Assembly: GCA_963575745.1 (NCBI GenBank)
Contig: CAUYUJ010022093.1
Coordinates: 454,331 to 518,330, forward strand
DNA length: 64,000 nt
Direction: 5' to 3'
Source: Prorocentrum cordatum
Lineage: Eukaryota; Sar; Dinophyceae; Prorocentrales; Prorocentraceae
Shown here: positions 33,175 through 42,904 of the stretch, one piece after another
Layout: every line of letters begins with the position of its first letter
Position numbering within the stretch: the stretch's first letter is position 1
Made by a program: the position numbers and the translations under genes
The notes under the pieces: model-generated
Databases searched by the model: none
What the model saw: only the letters and a program-made list of their open reading frames with translations
Told to the model about the DNA's origin: nothing

Positions 33175-33565
33175 GCCGCGACTCTGAGCGGGGCGCAGCG
33201 CGGGGCTCCCGCGGCGCGCGCCGGTTGCCCCCGGGGAGTTCCAGCGACGCGCGCGGGTCGCCCGCGGCGCCGGGCGAAACAATTAACTGTGAGATTGCGC
33301 CCTGGCGACCGCGGCTCTGGGCAGAGCGCGCGCGGAGCCCTCGCGACGCGCGCCAGTTGCCCCGCGGGGGTCCAGGCGACGCGCGCGGGTCGCCCGCTGC
33401 GCGGAGCAAGGGCGGGCGACGGGCTAAGCGCTGGCCGCTGGTCAGAGCGTGGGCGGGCGAGCGAGGAGCCGCGCGGAGCTCGGCGCGGAGCCTCGGCGAC
33501 GCTCGCCGGTCGCCCTGAAGGAGCTCTAGCCCCGGCGACGCTCGCAGATCGCCCCGGGCTGGAAT
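33175..33565. repeat. Degenerate GCGACGCGCGCGGGTCGCCC repeat
   Basis: A partly palindromic GC-only motif (GGCGACGCGCGCxxGTCGCC) recurs about every 50-70 bases. Frames on both strands are open because GC-only sequence lacks stop codons. Confidence 0.7.
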
Positions 33566-34282
33566 CCAAAACATGAAATGGTGGCCAGGCGCGCCGCCGC
33601 AAAGGAAATGGCCCCTCAAGTCAGGCCTCGCGGATAAACTCGGTGAAGCCCAGCTCCTCGGCAAGGGCCGTCGCCCCCCTCCTGCAGCGCCTCGCGCGCG
33701 CCGCAAACTGCCCCGGCTGCTTCCGCAAGCCCACCGGCGGGCTGGCGAGGAAGAACTCGATGCGCGGCGCCCTCATGAGCAGGAGGCCCCCGCGGCGCGC
33801 GGCGCGCGAGAGCGGCGCGCGGAGCAGGGGCGGGGGCAGCGGCGCGTGGCCTGCTGCGCGCAGGCCCACCGGACACAATGATGGGCAATGGTTTTCGACA
33901 GCGATGGTGGGGGGCCGACATTTGTCCCGATGCGCGCTGTCACGTGCGCAGGCGCACCTGGCACACTGTGCGCGCGCCCCGAACGCGGCGCACCTGGCGC
34001 GGCTGGAGCGCGCGGCGCACCTGGCGCAGTCGGAGCACGCGGCGCATCTGGCGCACCAGCCGTGCCTGGCACGTTCGGGTCCCAGGGGTGCCTGGCGCGC
34101 GCGGCGCCCCTGTCAAGCGTGGCGCACCTCGCCCGAGCGTCGCGCACCTGGGGTCGCGTTTGGCCCCCAGTTGCTCTCCATCCAAAAACGACAGCTGAAC
34201 ATGCTCAGGCTCGGATGTTACGTATGCGTTGGGAAGGCGGGTGGGGGTGAGCTAGACGGTTTGCTATCTGGGGGCGTTTTGT
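33566..34282. other. GC-rich, degenerate GGCGCACCTGGCGC repeat
   Basis: From 33930 to 34180 the motif GGCGCACCTGGCGC repeats every 15-30 bases. No gene recognised. Confidence 0.55.
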
Positions 34283-34347
34283 CCCAGCCCTAACCCTAAC
34301 CCCATAATCCAAACCCCGAACCCGAACCCCAAACCCTAAGAACTAAG
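34283..34347. repeat. Interstitial telomere-like tract 1
   Basis: Begins with CCCTAACCCTAACCC and decays into CAAACCCCGAACCCGAACCC and CCAAACCCTAAG. CCCTAA(A) is the complement of the TTTAGGG-type telomere repeat known from dinoflagellates and plants. Confidence 0.75.
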
Positions 34348-34817
34348 AGCCTATAACTATTAAATTCTAAAATGCCTTATGGCGCCCTTACGGCGCCCCT
34401 TCCGCCGCCCCACATTTCGGCGCACCCCTCGCGCAGATCCTTGCCCTCGGAGTGCCACGACAGTGCTAAGGATGTGAACTGGGGATCCGTCTCCTCGAAG
34501 CAACGAGCTATCCCGCGCTCGTTGCGCAGCCGCTCCATGCAATCTCACCGCCGCTTGGCGGCGTCCCTGCGACGCACAGGGACTCGCGTAAATACGCGTT
34601 GTTCTTCAAATCGCGTCGTCGCGCGCGCGTGCCGCATCGCCGTTGCAGCGGCTTCCCAGCAGACTTTGCGCGACTGTTGTCGTCGTCGGTTTGAAAATGA
34701 AAATCGTCGTCTTCGTCATCGGCATCGTCGTCGTCGTTTTGGAATCAAAATGCACTGGGTCATGGGTGGGTGGGGCACGTCCAACAGGCTTCAAGCTTGG
34801 GCTAGTGGGCCCGAACA

Positions 34818-34862
34818 TTCAACCCTAACCCAAACCTGTAACCCTAGCCCCAAGTCCTACTA
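34818..34862. repeat. Interstitial telomere-like tract 2
   Basis: AACCCTAACCCAAACCTGTA and ACCCTAGCCCCAAGTCC. It is followed by a sequence (AATAGCCTATAC, then AATGCCTTGGGCCGCCCC) that also follows tract 1 in diverged form, so tract plus flank form a repeated module. Confidence 0.7.
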
Positions 34863-34969
34863 ACGAATAGCCTATACCTCTGTGAAGTCCTCAAATGCCT
34901 TGGGCCGCCCCTTCGGCCGCCCCTGATGCCGGCCCCCACTTTCCAAGGCAAGAAAACAGTGTTCTGCCA

Positions 34970-35400
34970 ATGTGGCCCGTATCCCTTGCAAACCGTATGG
35001 TTTCCCGTGCATGCGGCCCGAATCCGCTGCATTAGAAAATGCCCCGCAGCGCGCGGAAGCACCTCCAACCCGTGCGATCCATGTCAACAAAAAAAACGAT
35101 CCCGTGAACGCCTGAGCGCGTTTGTGCCCGCGGCGCTCCCAGGCGGCCCCCAGGCGCGGGCCTGGGGCTGCCGCGGCGGCCCCACCTTTCCCCAAGCGGT
35201 CCGGGCGTTCCAGGCTGTCCCTAGGCCCTCCCCCCCAAGTGACTCGCAGTCGCTGCCGCAACGGTTCAAGGCCTTTCGGTGAACTCTGGGAGGCTTCTGG
35301 GGGGGGCCCGGGGCCCGTGGCGCCGCCGCTCGACGCGCGGCGCGCAGGTGCCCGCGCGCGCGCCCTGGCCAGATGTGATCGAGACATGTGCATGCATATT
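34970..35400. repeat. Subtelomere-like cassette I, left part
   Basis: Matches 42030-42590 in order: a TGCGGCCCGAATCC block, AACCCGTGCGATCC, GCCTGAGCGCGTxTGTGCCC, a GCGCTCCCAGGCG-rich stretch, then GGGGGGGCCCGGGGC, GCCGCCGCTCGACGCGCGGC and AGATGTG. It ends exactly at the boundary of the DIRS element; the remainder resumes on the far side (41735-42010). Confidence 0.75.
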
Positions 35401-35610
35401 TCTCTATCCTAGGAGCTTCCCCGACCCCCACCCTACTCGTCTCACTGCTCTGGCCACTCACTCGATGATGCATATTGGTCGCTCTGATCTCGCACGTTTT
35501 GCGCCGCAGCCCTCGAGCCCCAGGCTGGCCCTCGGGAGCTCGAGACAGACGCGGGCGGCCACAAAACACAATAACGCGCGCGTGCACTTGAAGGGGGGGC
35601 TCTGGGCGGG
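35401..35610 (-). repeat. Split direct repeat B2
   Basis: Terminal copy of repeat B; starts TCTCTATCCTAGGAGCTTCC on the plus strand and ends TCTGGGCGGG. About 90% like B1 in alignable parts (for example TCGCTCTGATCTCGCACG). It lacks a 17-base insert present in B1. Confidence 0.88.
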
Positions 35611-35685
35611 AGCCAGAACAGCTACAAGAGAGGAGGAGGGTCTCCGAGCTCCAGGCGGCAGAGAACACTGCGTGAACACTGGCTA
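35611..35685 (-). repeat. Split direct repeat A2
   Basis: 75 bases, AGCCAGAACAGCTACAAGAG to GAACACTGGCTA on the plus strand. 72 of 75 positions identical to A1. It abuts B1 and B2 with no spacer. Confidence 0.92.
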
Positions 35686-35911
35686 TCTCTATCCTAGGAG
35701 CTTCCCCGACCCCCAGACTACCTCTCCCAACGCCCTACTCGCCTCGCTGCTCTGGCCACTCACTCGATGATGCTTACTGGTCGCTCTGATCTCGCACGTT
35801 TTGCGCCGCAAGCCTCGAGCCCCGGGCTGGCCCTCGGGAATTCGAGACAGACACGGGCGGCCACAGCAAAACGCAGTAACGTGTCACTACCATGCTTGAT
35901 ATCTGGGCGGG
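35686..35911 (-). repeat. Split direct repeat B1
   Basis: Internal copy of repeat B, 226 bases by its shared end motifs, with small insertions relative to B2. The methyltransferase-like frame ends just inside the element at 35939. Confidence 0.85.
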
Positions 35912-35938
35912 CGGGCGGGCACTCCACTGTTCCACCCA

Positions 35939-36706
35939 TTACCGGAGATGTTTGGACATGCGCTGCGTGATCACATTACCATTTCTTCTATCCATGGCCT
36001 GGGCCCAACGACGGCATAACGGAGTAGGATAAGGCTCGGCAACTCGAGTCAGACAATTTCCTTGTCCATTCTTCCCTTCCAGGGAGACGCGGGCAAGGCC
36101 AGTGCGATCACATCTACCCTTGCACGACGAGCAGTGCCGGCATGCGGTATCCAGGGGAAGGCGCGTTGACATAATTATTGTCCGCTTCCTCCACTTGGCT
36201 CCATCCATGCAGAAGTCAGTACACTGGCAGCACGCACTACGGAAACGAGCCATGCGGACATAGCCCGGGAGCATCCAAAGCATGGAAGAGCGAGGACTCT
36301 CAAGGGTAACTGGAATACCTTGAAAAGGGGCGAGATCAAAAACATGGAGAGACAACTTGGCGAACATGTTCCCGGTCTTGATCTTTTCCAAGTCAGTTGT
36401 CTTTGTGGTGGATGAGAGCCCCCAGGGCTCGGATGACGCACGCAAGGCGGGAGGTCCAGGCCCATGGCCACGAGCCCGAGAGAACGAGGTACACGGGGTG
36501 CCAAGAAGGATGGCCCAACATATTCCAGACGGGATAGCCCAACGAATTAACTTCTGTAGTGGGCGGCTTAGCAGATCATGATCGGGTCCATGGCGTATAT
36601 CAATCACTAAGACCATGTGCCCTTGAGCTCGCAAGGCCGACGACCATCGGACCGAGCCTGCAAAGAGCTCCAGGCCAATATTTGGCATATCTGTGACTCC
36701 TTGGCT
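35939..36706 (-). CDS. Methyltransferase-like domain of DIRS element
   Basis: An open frame of about 255 residues. It begins with NIGLELFAGSVRWSSALRAQ (S-adenosylmethionine-binding FxG motif near 36656-36685). Next is LGTPCTSFSRARGHGPGPPA, containing a Pro-Cys motif like the catalytic motif IV of cytosine-C5 methyltransferases. Then come TLESPRSSMLW at the position of the Glu-Asn-Val motif VI, and CMDGAKWRKRTIIMS. Classical DIRS elements carry an N6-adenine-type methylase, so a PC motif here is notable. The target-recognition part is short or absent, so activity is uncertain. The frame is intact and is the best-preserved coding segment of the element. It follows the recombinase after a stop and frame change near 36706. 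Confidence 0.72.
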   Translation of the reverse strand, partial: SQGVTDMPNIGLELFAGSVRWSSALRAQGHMVLVIDIRHGPDHDLLSRPLQKLIRWAIPSGICWAILLGTPCTSFSRARGHGPGPPALRASSEPWGLSSTTKTTDLEKIKTGNMFAKLSLHVFDLAPFQGIPVTLESPRSSMLWMLPGYVRMARFRSACCQCTDFCMDGAKWRKRTIIMSTRLPLDTACRHCSSCKGRCDRTGLARVSLEGKNGQGNCLTRVAEPYPTPLCRRWAQAMDRRNGNVITQRMSKHLR

Positions 36707-37940
36707 CACGGCAAGTCTAGGGGCGCGCAGCGCTTCAAAAGGGCGTCGCCGATGGTCCGCCAGGAAGCCTCGCAGAACGTGCGAGCGTCGGGCTGCAAAC
36801 GGGCGAGCTGTTCGTTCACCCTGTTATTTTCGCTGTGCCGTCTCACGCTTGAATCTACCACCCATCTGCCGCGGGCCTTCACCTCGGCCAGCGCCCTCAA
36901 CTTCTGCCCGACGTCGAACGACGGGCCGGCGTGTCGGAGCTGGCGCGGGACGGGCGCCGGCTCGAGCTTCAAGAACTCCGCGGCTTGCCGGAAGAGGACG
37001 TGGTAGCTGCCCTTGCCGATCACCTTCGCGACCGGCTGGTCGAGCTCCCTTCGCAATGCCACCTCGCGGTGGAAGAGCGCCATGACCCTGTTGAGGAACG
37101 CGAGGGGGCCCGTCGCGTCGATGGAGGTGTTCTCGTCGAACTCCCCCACCTTCGAGACCACCCCCATCCTCGTTGGGGCGGAGCGCGCGGCGCCGCCCGG
37201 CCGCGCCGCCGAGGGCGACCCCGACCGGCTGAGACCAGTGCCTCCACCTCATCTGCTTGAGCTCCGTGGGCCTGAGGTAAAGGTGGAAGGCCGGGAGGGC
37301 CCCGAGCGACACGAAAGGCTCGCCGCGGCTCGCCGCCACCATCGCGAAGCCTGCCACGACCACCGCGGGAATCGGGAGGCGCGAGTGCGGCGGGGACATC
37401 TTGCCGAAGCCGCGCAGCGCCTGGGAGGCCAAAAGGAACGGCTCCTCTCCGCAGCGCCCGAATGTCGGGCAGCGCCACTTCACCGCTGCCACCGGCAGCC
37501 GGCCCGCCGCCGCACTCTCGCCCTCGAAGTACAGGTAGTCCAGGTGCTCGGCCAATGACTTGTCCGGCTCGCCCTTCTTCTTGACAAGACGATCCAACTC
37601 TACGATCTGCTGCTGCTCCACCAGCCGCGCGATGGCCGCCTCGTAGGTCGTGGTGACCTGGCGCGACACACTGCGCGTCCCCAAAAATAGCTTGCCCTGC
37701 CGGCGGAGCATGTCCCTCTCGTCGACGTACTGGGCCCTGCGGGCCTTCTTCCTCTCGGGCAGCGAGGGGTGTGACATGGCCTCCTTCGCCTGCCTCGCCG
37801 GAGGTGCCGTCGCCACAGCCCTCCTGGTCCGGGGCGCCCTGCGCGTGCTCTTGCCTGGCAAAGGGTCAGCAGGCGTCGGCACGCGCGGCAAGCTCCCGGC
37901 GCTCATCTCGACGGTCTCGTAGTCTGGTCCACGCTTCCAC
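36706..37940 (-). pseudogene. Tyrosine recombinase (YR) of DIRS element
   Basis: This enzyme would integrate the circular cDNA. The N-terminal core-binding part reads RQGKLFLGTRSVSRQVTTTY, then LDYLYFEGESAAAGRL and AVKWRCPTFGRCG. Box A reads FHLYLRPTELKQMRW (about 37250-37290) with the first catalytic Arg. A frame change near 37200 separates this from the second half (37167-36706), which has PRQLRHAGPSFD (box B Arg), VKARGRWVVD and SSVRRHSENN. The family has SVRRY at the last block, with Tyr as nucleophile; here the codon is CAC (His) at about 36840. Recombinase activity is therefore unlikely from this copy. Confidence 0.75.
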
Positions 37941-37984
37941 GACTTTGCCTCCGGTGATGTCCCAAGCCTCGGGAGCTCCTCGGC

Positions 37985-38560
37985 CTCTGGAAGGTGGATC
38001 GACTGGGTTGAGCTCGGACACGAGCCACCTGTTTGCCGTCTCAACATTGCGTCGAAAAGAAAGACTGCAGAACTGTCGCGCGGCTCTGATAAGGCCAGGC
38101 GCTGATGTACGACCTTTAGATAAAGCCAAAATGCTGACCATGCTGTCGGATAGTAGTATTTGCCTACGACCTCGACCAGATAGTGAGATGCCTCAAACAC
38201 CATACCAGGGTACGACACTCCAAAGCCGTGGTATACTCGGACCGGGACCATCTTCTCGAATGCGTAACCCTCCAATATACCCCGCACACTGTGCTTTCCC
38301 TGGCATATTCCAAAAGTGGAACCTCAGGAAACGGCTTAGACAGCGGAGAACCCTCTGAGACCTCCAGGACCTCCCCACTGGGAAAGACCCCACAGAGCGG
38401 CCTCTAGGGCCCCCAGACGGACACTGCCTTCGTGTTCTCGAAATCGCCACCTTTCAGAGAAGGAGCCCAACTCGGAGAGCATATGAGCGGGCAGACGAGC
38501 GCGCACCACTCCCTTCCCCCAGTCCGACGCGTCACAACACAATACTCGCGTGGAGGTAGG
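37985..38560 (-). pseudogene. RNase H domain of DIRS element
   Basis: Downstream of RT the minus strand reads RVLCCDASDWGKGVVRARL (first catalytic Asp, about 38548), then LGALEAALWGLSQW (Glu). After a frame change it reads DSMVSILALSKGRTSAPG, NVETANRWLVSELN and PVDPPSRG. The Ser-Glu-Leu-Asn-Pro-x-Asp signature ends the DIRS-type RNase H as I recall it, and all four acidic positions appear present. It would remove RNA during cDNA synthesis. The frame is broken between about 38336 and 38150. Confidence 0.72.
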
Positions 38561-38564
38561 TAGA

Positions 38565-39705
38565 GAGATCTCAGCACACAGTAGCGGGATCATAGACTGC
38601 ATCCAATGTAATTCACGAGCAACTGACGGCCACAAGGCCGAGCACGAATCGGGGTACCTGGCAGTGAAAGCGTACACCGAGCTGAGCACTGAAAGACTCT
38701 CCCTTTTCAGCAGCCCCATCGAGACGCAGTGCCCCACCAGTCGCGACAGCTGTCTGCCCGAGAGACGCCCTCGAGCCAGTGCATGCTGCACGGCGAGCCA
38801 AACGCGCCAGACTCGCACGCGCTTAGGAGTAATGTACTTGGCCTTAGCGTGGATCTCCCACCCCAGACACACGAGAACATCCGGATCACATTGCTGATCA
38901 TGTACAATCAACCCCTTCGACACCAAAAGCTGATCCACCCGACTGTGCATTGACTCTCCCACCTCCCTATCCGTAGAGAACGTGGCAATATTATCCATAG
39001 ACCATCACCACCCCACGGTCGAGTGGAGGAAGAGGAGCTTTGTCGCGCATGCAAAAGACGTCGGGCCCAGGGTTCGCGATCTTGATGATTTCTGTGACCA
39101 CCTCCTGGCAAACAGTAACAGCATGACTCCAGCCCATAGGGATGGCCCGGAACCTGGGGCACACGAAATTGTCCGGGTCGGCCGCCGCGACGTTGATGCG
39201 AGAAATCCCCACTCGCTTTGCCTGAATGGGTTCTAATGTGAAAAAACTCCTAAGGGGGCCGGGGAGCTCCATGGTGCAAAAAGCATTTTTCAGATCAGAT
39301 GAAAAAAACTGTGCAACTGCTCCTCCTCCTCCACCCGAACCCTTCCCAGCGCCTCTGCCGAGGGGAGGTCCGGGGGATCCGGCGGGGCGAAACACGCATT
39401 CGAAATCCGAGCGTCGAGGATAAGCCATTGCTTCGCTCGATCGGACTGCCAAGCCGCAAAGATGCCCACATGGACACCATCTTGAAAACTGTACTCAATC
39501 AGGCCTGCACGCTGGAGACGAAGCAGCAAGCTAGCAGAACTTCTTGCTTGAAACCCGGGGGTCCCAGTAAGGCCTGGCCAAACCGAGCTCCTCCCTGGCA
39601 CGCTGCTGCTGCTGCTCCTTCGGCAAAACGGCTTCACTGGACAACCTCGAAACGAAATCGGCGCCCTCAGGACCTAACAAAGTGCCCAAATCCTGAGGGC
39701 AGAAC
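38565..39705 (-). pseudogene. Reverse transcriptase of DIRS element
   Basis: The N-terminal RT reads SASLLLRLQRAGLIEYSFQD, then WLILDARISNACFAPPDP and PSAEALGRVRVEEE. A frameshift in an A7 run (39302-39308) precedes SDLKNAFCTMELPGPLRSFF (motif A Asp) and CPRFRAIPMGWSHAV. At 38990-39005 the strand reads VVMVYG then a stop in one frame and MDNIATFS in the next, so the frame breaks exactly inside the catalytic Tyr-x-Asp-Asn motif. The thumb follows: LVCLGWEIHAKAKYITPKR. The motif order is that of DIRS/Ngaro polymerases in dinoflagellates. Confidence 0.78.
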
Positions 39706-39710
39706 CCTGG

Positions 39711-41638
39711 CTACGGCAAACTGAGCAGGCTCACGTCCAGAGGTGCAAGAGCACACGGCACTCCTGCATAGTCATCAGCACCCTGGAGCTCTTCAAAGGC
39801 TCCCCGGGCGCACATTTCCTCCGGCGGGGCGCCCAGCTGCGCCGCGCGAAGGCGGAGAAACTTCAGCTCCTCGGCATCGGCGAGCTCGTCGAGCGACCCC
39901 GTGTGGAGGCCTGCCTCGGAGCCGAACTCTAGCTCCCACAGCGTCCGAGCCGCCGCCGCGACCTTCCCCTCGCGGCGCAGCCTCCTGAGGTTGCGCAGCC
40001 TCACGGCCCTGGACAACGGCGAACGTGGAGCCCAGGAACCTGCCGCTGCCTCCTCTGTGCCGGGCAGCGCGGCCACTGCCGGCACCTCCCTGCTGTCTCC
40101 AGGCCTCGGTCGGGCGATCCCGAGGCCCGCCCCAGAGGCAGTCATTTCCTCCGCAAGGCGCGCTCCTCACGCGCCTTGCGGCTCTGCTTGTCGATGGCGC
40201 TCTGCCTCTCCAACTCCTCGCCGTGAACGCGACGAGGTCGGGCGAGATCATCAAGTTGCCCTGGTTCTGGTGCGCCCCCATGAACACCAGTTGCTCCTCC
40301 TTGTCGGGCCCCTTGACGCCCCCCGACTTCGACGTCATCTCCTGCCTCGTGCGCTCCCAGTGGTAGTACTCGACCAGCTGGGCCCGACGCATCGTGTGCT
40401 CCATGGAAATCAAGTTCGGCACGTCCAGCTGGTCATACTCAAGTGCGGCCTGGAAGGCCCTCGCGGCGCTCTCGTGCTCTGCAACTCCGAAGTCGGACTC
40501 GCTGAGCTTGGAGACCGACTTCCACCACTCGCGGTGCGCCATGGGCCCCCCCCGCCGCACCAAGAACTTCGCGCGCCAGAGCGCCGTGCGAGGCCCAGGA
40601 AGATGACCCCCCCGGTCCTCGAAGGTGACCTCGTCTAGCTTGTCGACCGCCTCGCCATAGCCCCTGTGGCGCAGCCTGCCCTGGAGCTTCACCGGCAGCA
40701 CCCGCGCGTCCGCGTCGCCCACCTCCTCGTCGATCTTGAACTTCCTCTTGAAGTCTGGGACGTCGCAAGACGGCACCTGAGCGCACAGCGCATGGTGCAC
40801 TTTCCCCTCCGCGTCGGAGGATGCGTGGATGGCGCGGGGCCCGCTGATGACCGCCTGGGCCGAGAGCCGAACTTCATCTCCGCGCTCGACTCCCGGAGCC
40901 TTCTCGACGGCCCGCCAGGCAGCACCAGACCCTTGTGGTCCTGCAGCGTCTCCGCCCAGCCTCACCGCCTCCGACTCCGCCACCAACCTGGCTTCCGCCT
41001 GCTGCCCGGCCGAGGCTGCGCCCGCTGGTGCGGCGCGGAAGCGGCAGGCCCCCGCGGGGTCGATCGAGCCAGGCAAGACGCCTCCGGGACCCGACGGTAG
41101 TCGGGTTGTGATGACTGAAGTCCTCCAGGTACACGTCATTGTCCGGCGCTCCAATTGCCCACTGGGTCCCCGAGGCGCCCACCGTCTCCAACAAAAGTCT
41201 TTCGTGCCAGATTGGTTGTACGTCGTAGTTCAGGAGGACTCTCGCTCCGACCCCCATGACTGTGAGCCTCAGTGTCCCCCAGCTACTTCCTCTTGACTTG
41301 GGCGGACCCCCTAGCCCTAGACTGAGAGAGCGATGAACTCGCCCCCGCCTCGAACGGCCCTGGGATGACGCGGCCGGTGTCTGATGCACCACCGAGAGGG
41401 TGGAGGACTGCCTGAAGCGATGGAAGACGGTGCCCGACACCGCGGCGCAGCAGCACCCACCCACGAACCCGCTCACGAAGCACAGGAAGACGAAGATCAC
41501 GGCCAACGCAGCCGCAATGAGGCCCTCTGTTGTGACTCCTGAGGGCGAGAAACTCCAGCCCAGGGACGCCTGGGTGGCCTCCCGAGTCTCACGATGGCAC
41601 CGCGATGCTGGGGTGACTGAAGGCCAGCTCAATTCCAT
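39711..41638 (-). pseudogene. Gag-like ORF of DIRS element with N-terminal TM
   Basis: Starts at ATG 41638, 22 bases inside repeat A1. Residues about 40-65 are strongly hydrophobic (LIAAALAVIFVFLCFVSG, about 41521-41443), an unusual membrane segment for a gag. Next, YDVQPIWHERLLLETV and WAIGAPDNDVYLEDFS, then after a frame change PGGVLPGSIDPAGACRFRA. The long central frame (41154-40230) has HREWWKSVSKLSESDFGV and the block LDVPNLISMEHTMRRAQLVE followed by YYHWER. Another change leads to the C-terminal basic part. I recall this protein upstream of the RT in dinoflagellate DIRS-like elements; function is presumed structural. Confidence 0.68.
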
Positions 41639-41659
41639 ACAGCTGGGAAGGGGCACTTC

Positions 41660-41734
41660 AGCCAGAACAGCTACAAGAGAGGAGGAGGGTCTCCGAGCTC
41701 CAGACGGCAGAGAACATTGTGTGAACACTGGCTA
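41660..41734 (-). repeat. Split direct repeat A1 (element 5' end)
   Basis: Near-identical partner of A2 in the same orientation; marks the 5' terminus of the element. Outside it lies TGTATATATACACACATATA. Confidence 0.92.
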
Positions 41735-42010
41735 AATGTGTATATATACACACATATATAGGTGTGTGTATGATGCTGAATGTTCGTTCATAACGCCGCT
41801 CGCGAAGGGCACGGGCGCGACTTCGACCCGCGCAGGTCAAGGGCAGCGCCCGTGCCCTTCCCGATGGGGCCGCCACGTAGAGGCTGGACAATGGCCCCCT
41901 GGGACTCCGCGAGGCCATGGCCGCGTCGAAACGCGGGCGCAGCTCCGAAAAAGCGACAAAGCATCGGCGATGCAGCGCCGATGCATCGGCGATGCGTCGT
42001 CTCGTCTGAT
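41735..42010. repeat. Subtelomere-like cassette I, right part
   Basis: Resumes cassette I after the DIRS insertion: GTTCGTTCATAACGCC, CTCGCGAAGGGCACGGGCGC, GAGGCTGGACAATGGCCCCC and GGCGATGCGTCGTCTCGTCT match 42590-42820. An ATGTGTATATATACAC-rich stretch lies at the insertion point. Confidence 0.75.
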
Positions 42011-42029
42011 TGGCATGCGGTTGTGTGCC

Positions 42030-42904
42030 CATGCGGCCCGAATCCCTTGCATACGGTTCCCCGTGCATGCGGCCCCAATCCCTTGCGAAAAATTAGCCCG
42101 CGGCGCACAGGAGGCGCCTTCAGCCCGTGCGATCCCGATCGATTCCGTGCGCGCCTGAGCGCGTCTGTGCCCGTGGCGCTCCCGCGCGGCTCCCAGGCGC
42201 TGCCCGGGCGCTCCCAAGGCGTCCCACAAGTGCTTCCAGGCGCGGCCCAGGGTGCCACAACGGCTCCAAGTTTCCCCGAGCGCTCCGGGCGCTCCACAGC
42301 GCAACCCTCCGCGTCCGTGAACTGTTGGAGGCGCTACCAGGCGTTCCCCAAACTTTCCAAGCGACTCCCAGGCGCCCCCCAGGCGCTTCCAGGCGCGGCC
42401 CAGTCGCTGCCGCAGCCGCTCCAGGCCTCCCTCGGCGCTCCAAGCGTTCCATACCGCGACCCCCCAGCGCTGGCGAAGTCCTGGAGGCTCTTGGGGGGGG
42501 CCCGGGGCTCGAGGCGCCGCCGCTCGACGCGCGGCGCGCGGGTGCCCGTGCGCGCACCCTGGGCAGATGTGCTCGCGATACATCTGCGAAGCGTTCGTTC
42601 AGTATGTCCCTCGCGAAGGGCACGGGCGCGACTTCGACCCTTGCGGGTTGAACGCAGCGACCGTGCCCTTCCCCATGGGGCCGCAACGTGGAGGCTGAAC
42701 AATGGCCCCCTGGGTTTCCGCGAGGCCATAGCCGCCTCGATACGGGGGCTCAGCTCCGAAGGAGCGACAAAACAATCGGCGATGATACGCCGATACATCG
42801 GCGATGCGTCGTCTCATCTGATGGGCAAGAACATCGCCGTCGTCGACGCGTTGAATTCTGTCTTTCATGGGTCATTGGCTGGGATCCGTCCAGCGGGCTT
42901 CGAG
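42030..42904. repeat. Subtelomere-like cassette II (no insertion)
   Basis: An uninterrupted unit covering the sequence split in cassette I; AGATGTGCTCGCGATACATC and TTCGTTCAGTATGTCC are continuous here at about 42566-42610. It ends in GGGTCATTGG, TCCAGCGGGCTTCGAG and then a telomere-like tract, the same order as at 34757-34862. The 375-residue plus frame here is GC-driven. Confidence 0.75.

Larger units (their letters stand above)
35401..41734 (-). mobile_element. DIRS-type YR retrotransposon with split direct repeats
   Basis: A 6.3-kb element on the minus strand with gag-like, RT, RNase H, tyrosine recombinase and methyltransferase-like regions in that order. Repeats are arranged A1 (41660-41734), coding region, then B1 (35686-35911), A2 (35611-35685) and B2 (35401-35610), the last three exactly abutting. 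This A1-ORFs-B1-A2-B2 pattern is the split-direct-repeat layout known from PAT/Ngaro-type elements, which integrate through a circular intermediate by tyrosine recombinase without target duplication. No target duplication is visible. A1 and A2 differ at 3 of 75 positions. Several frameshifts break the coding regions, so the copy is probably not autonomous. Confidence 0.88.
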
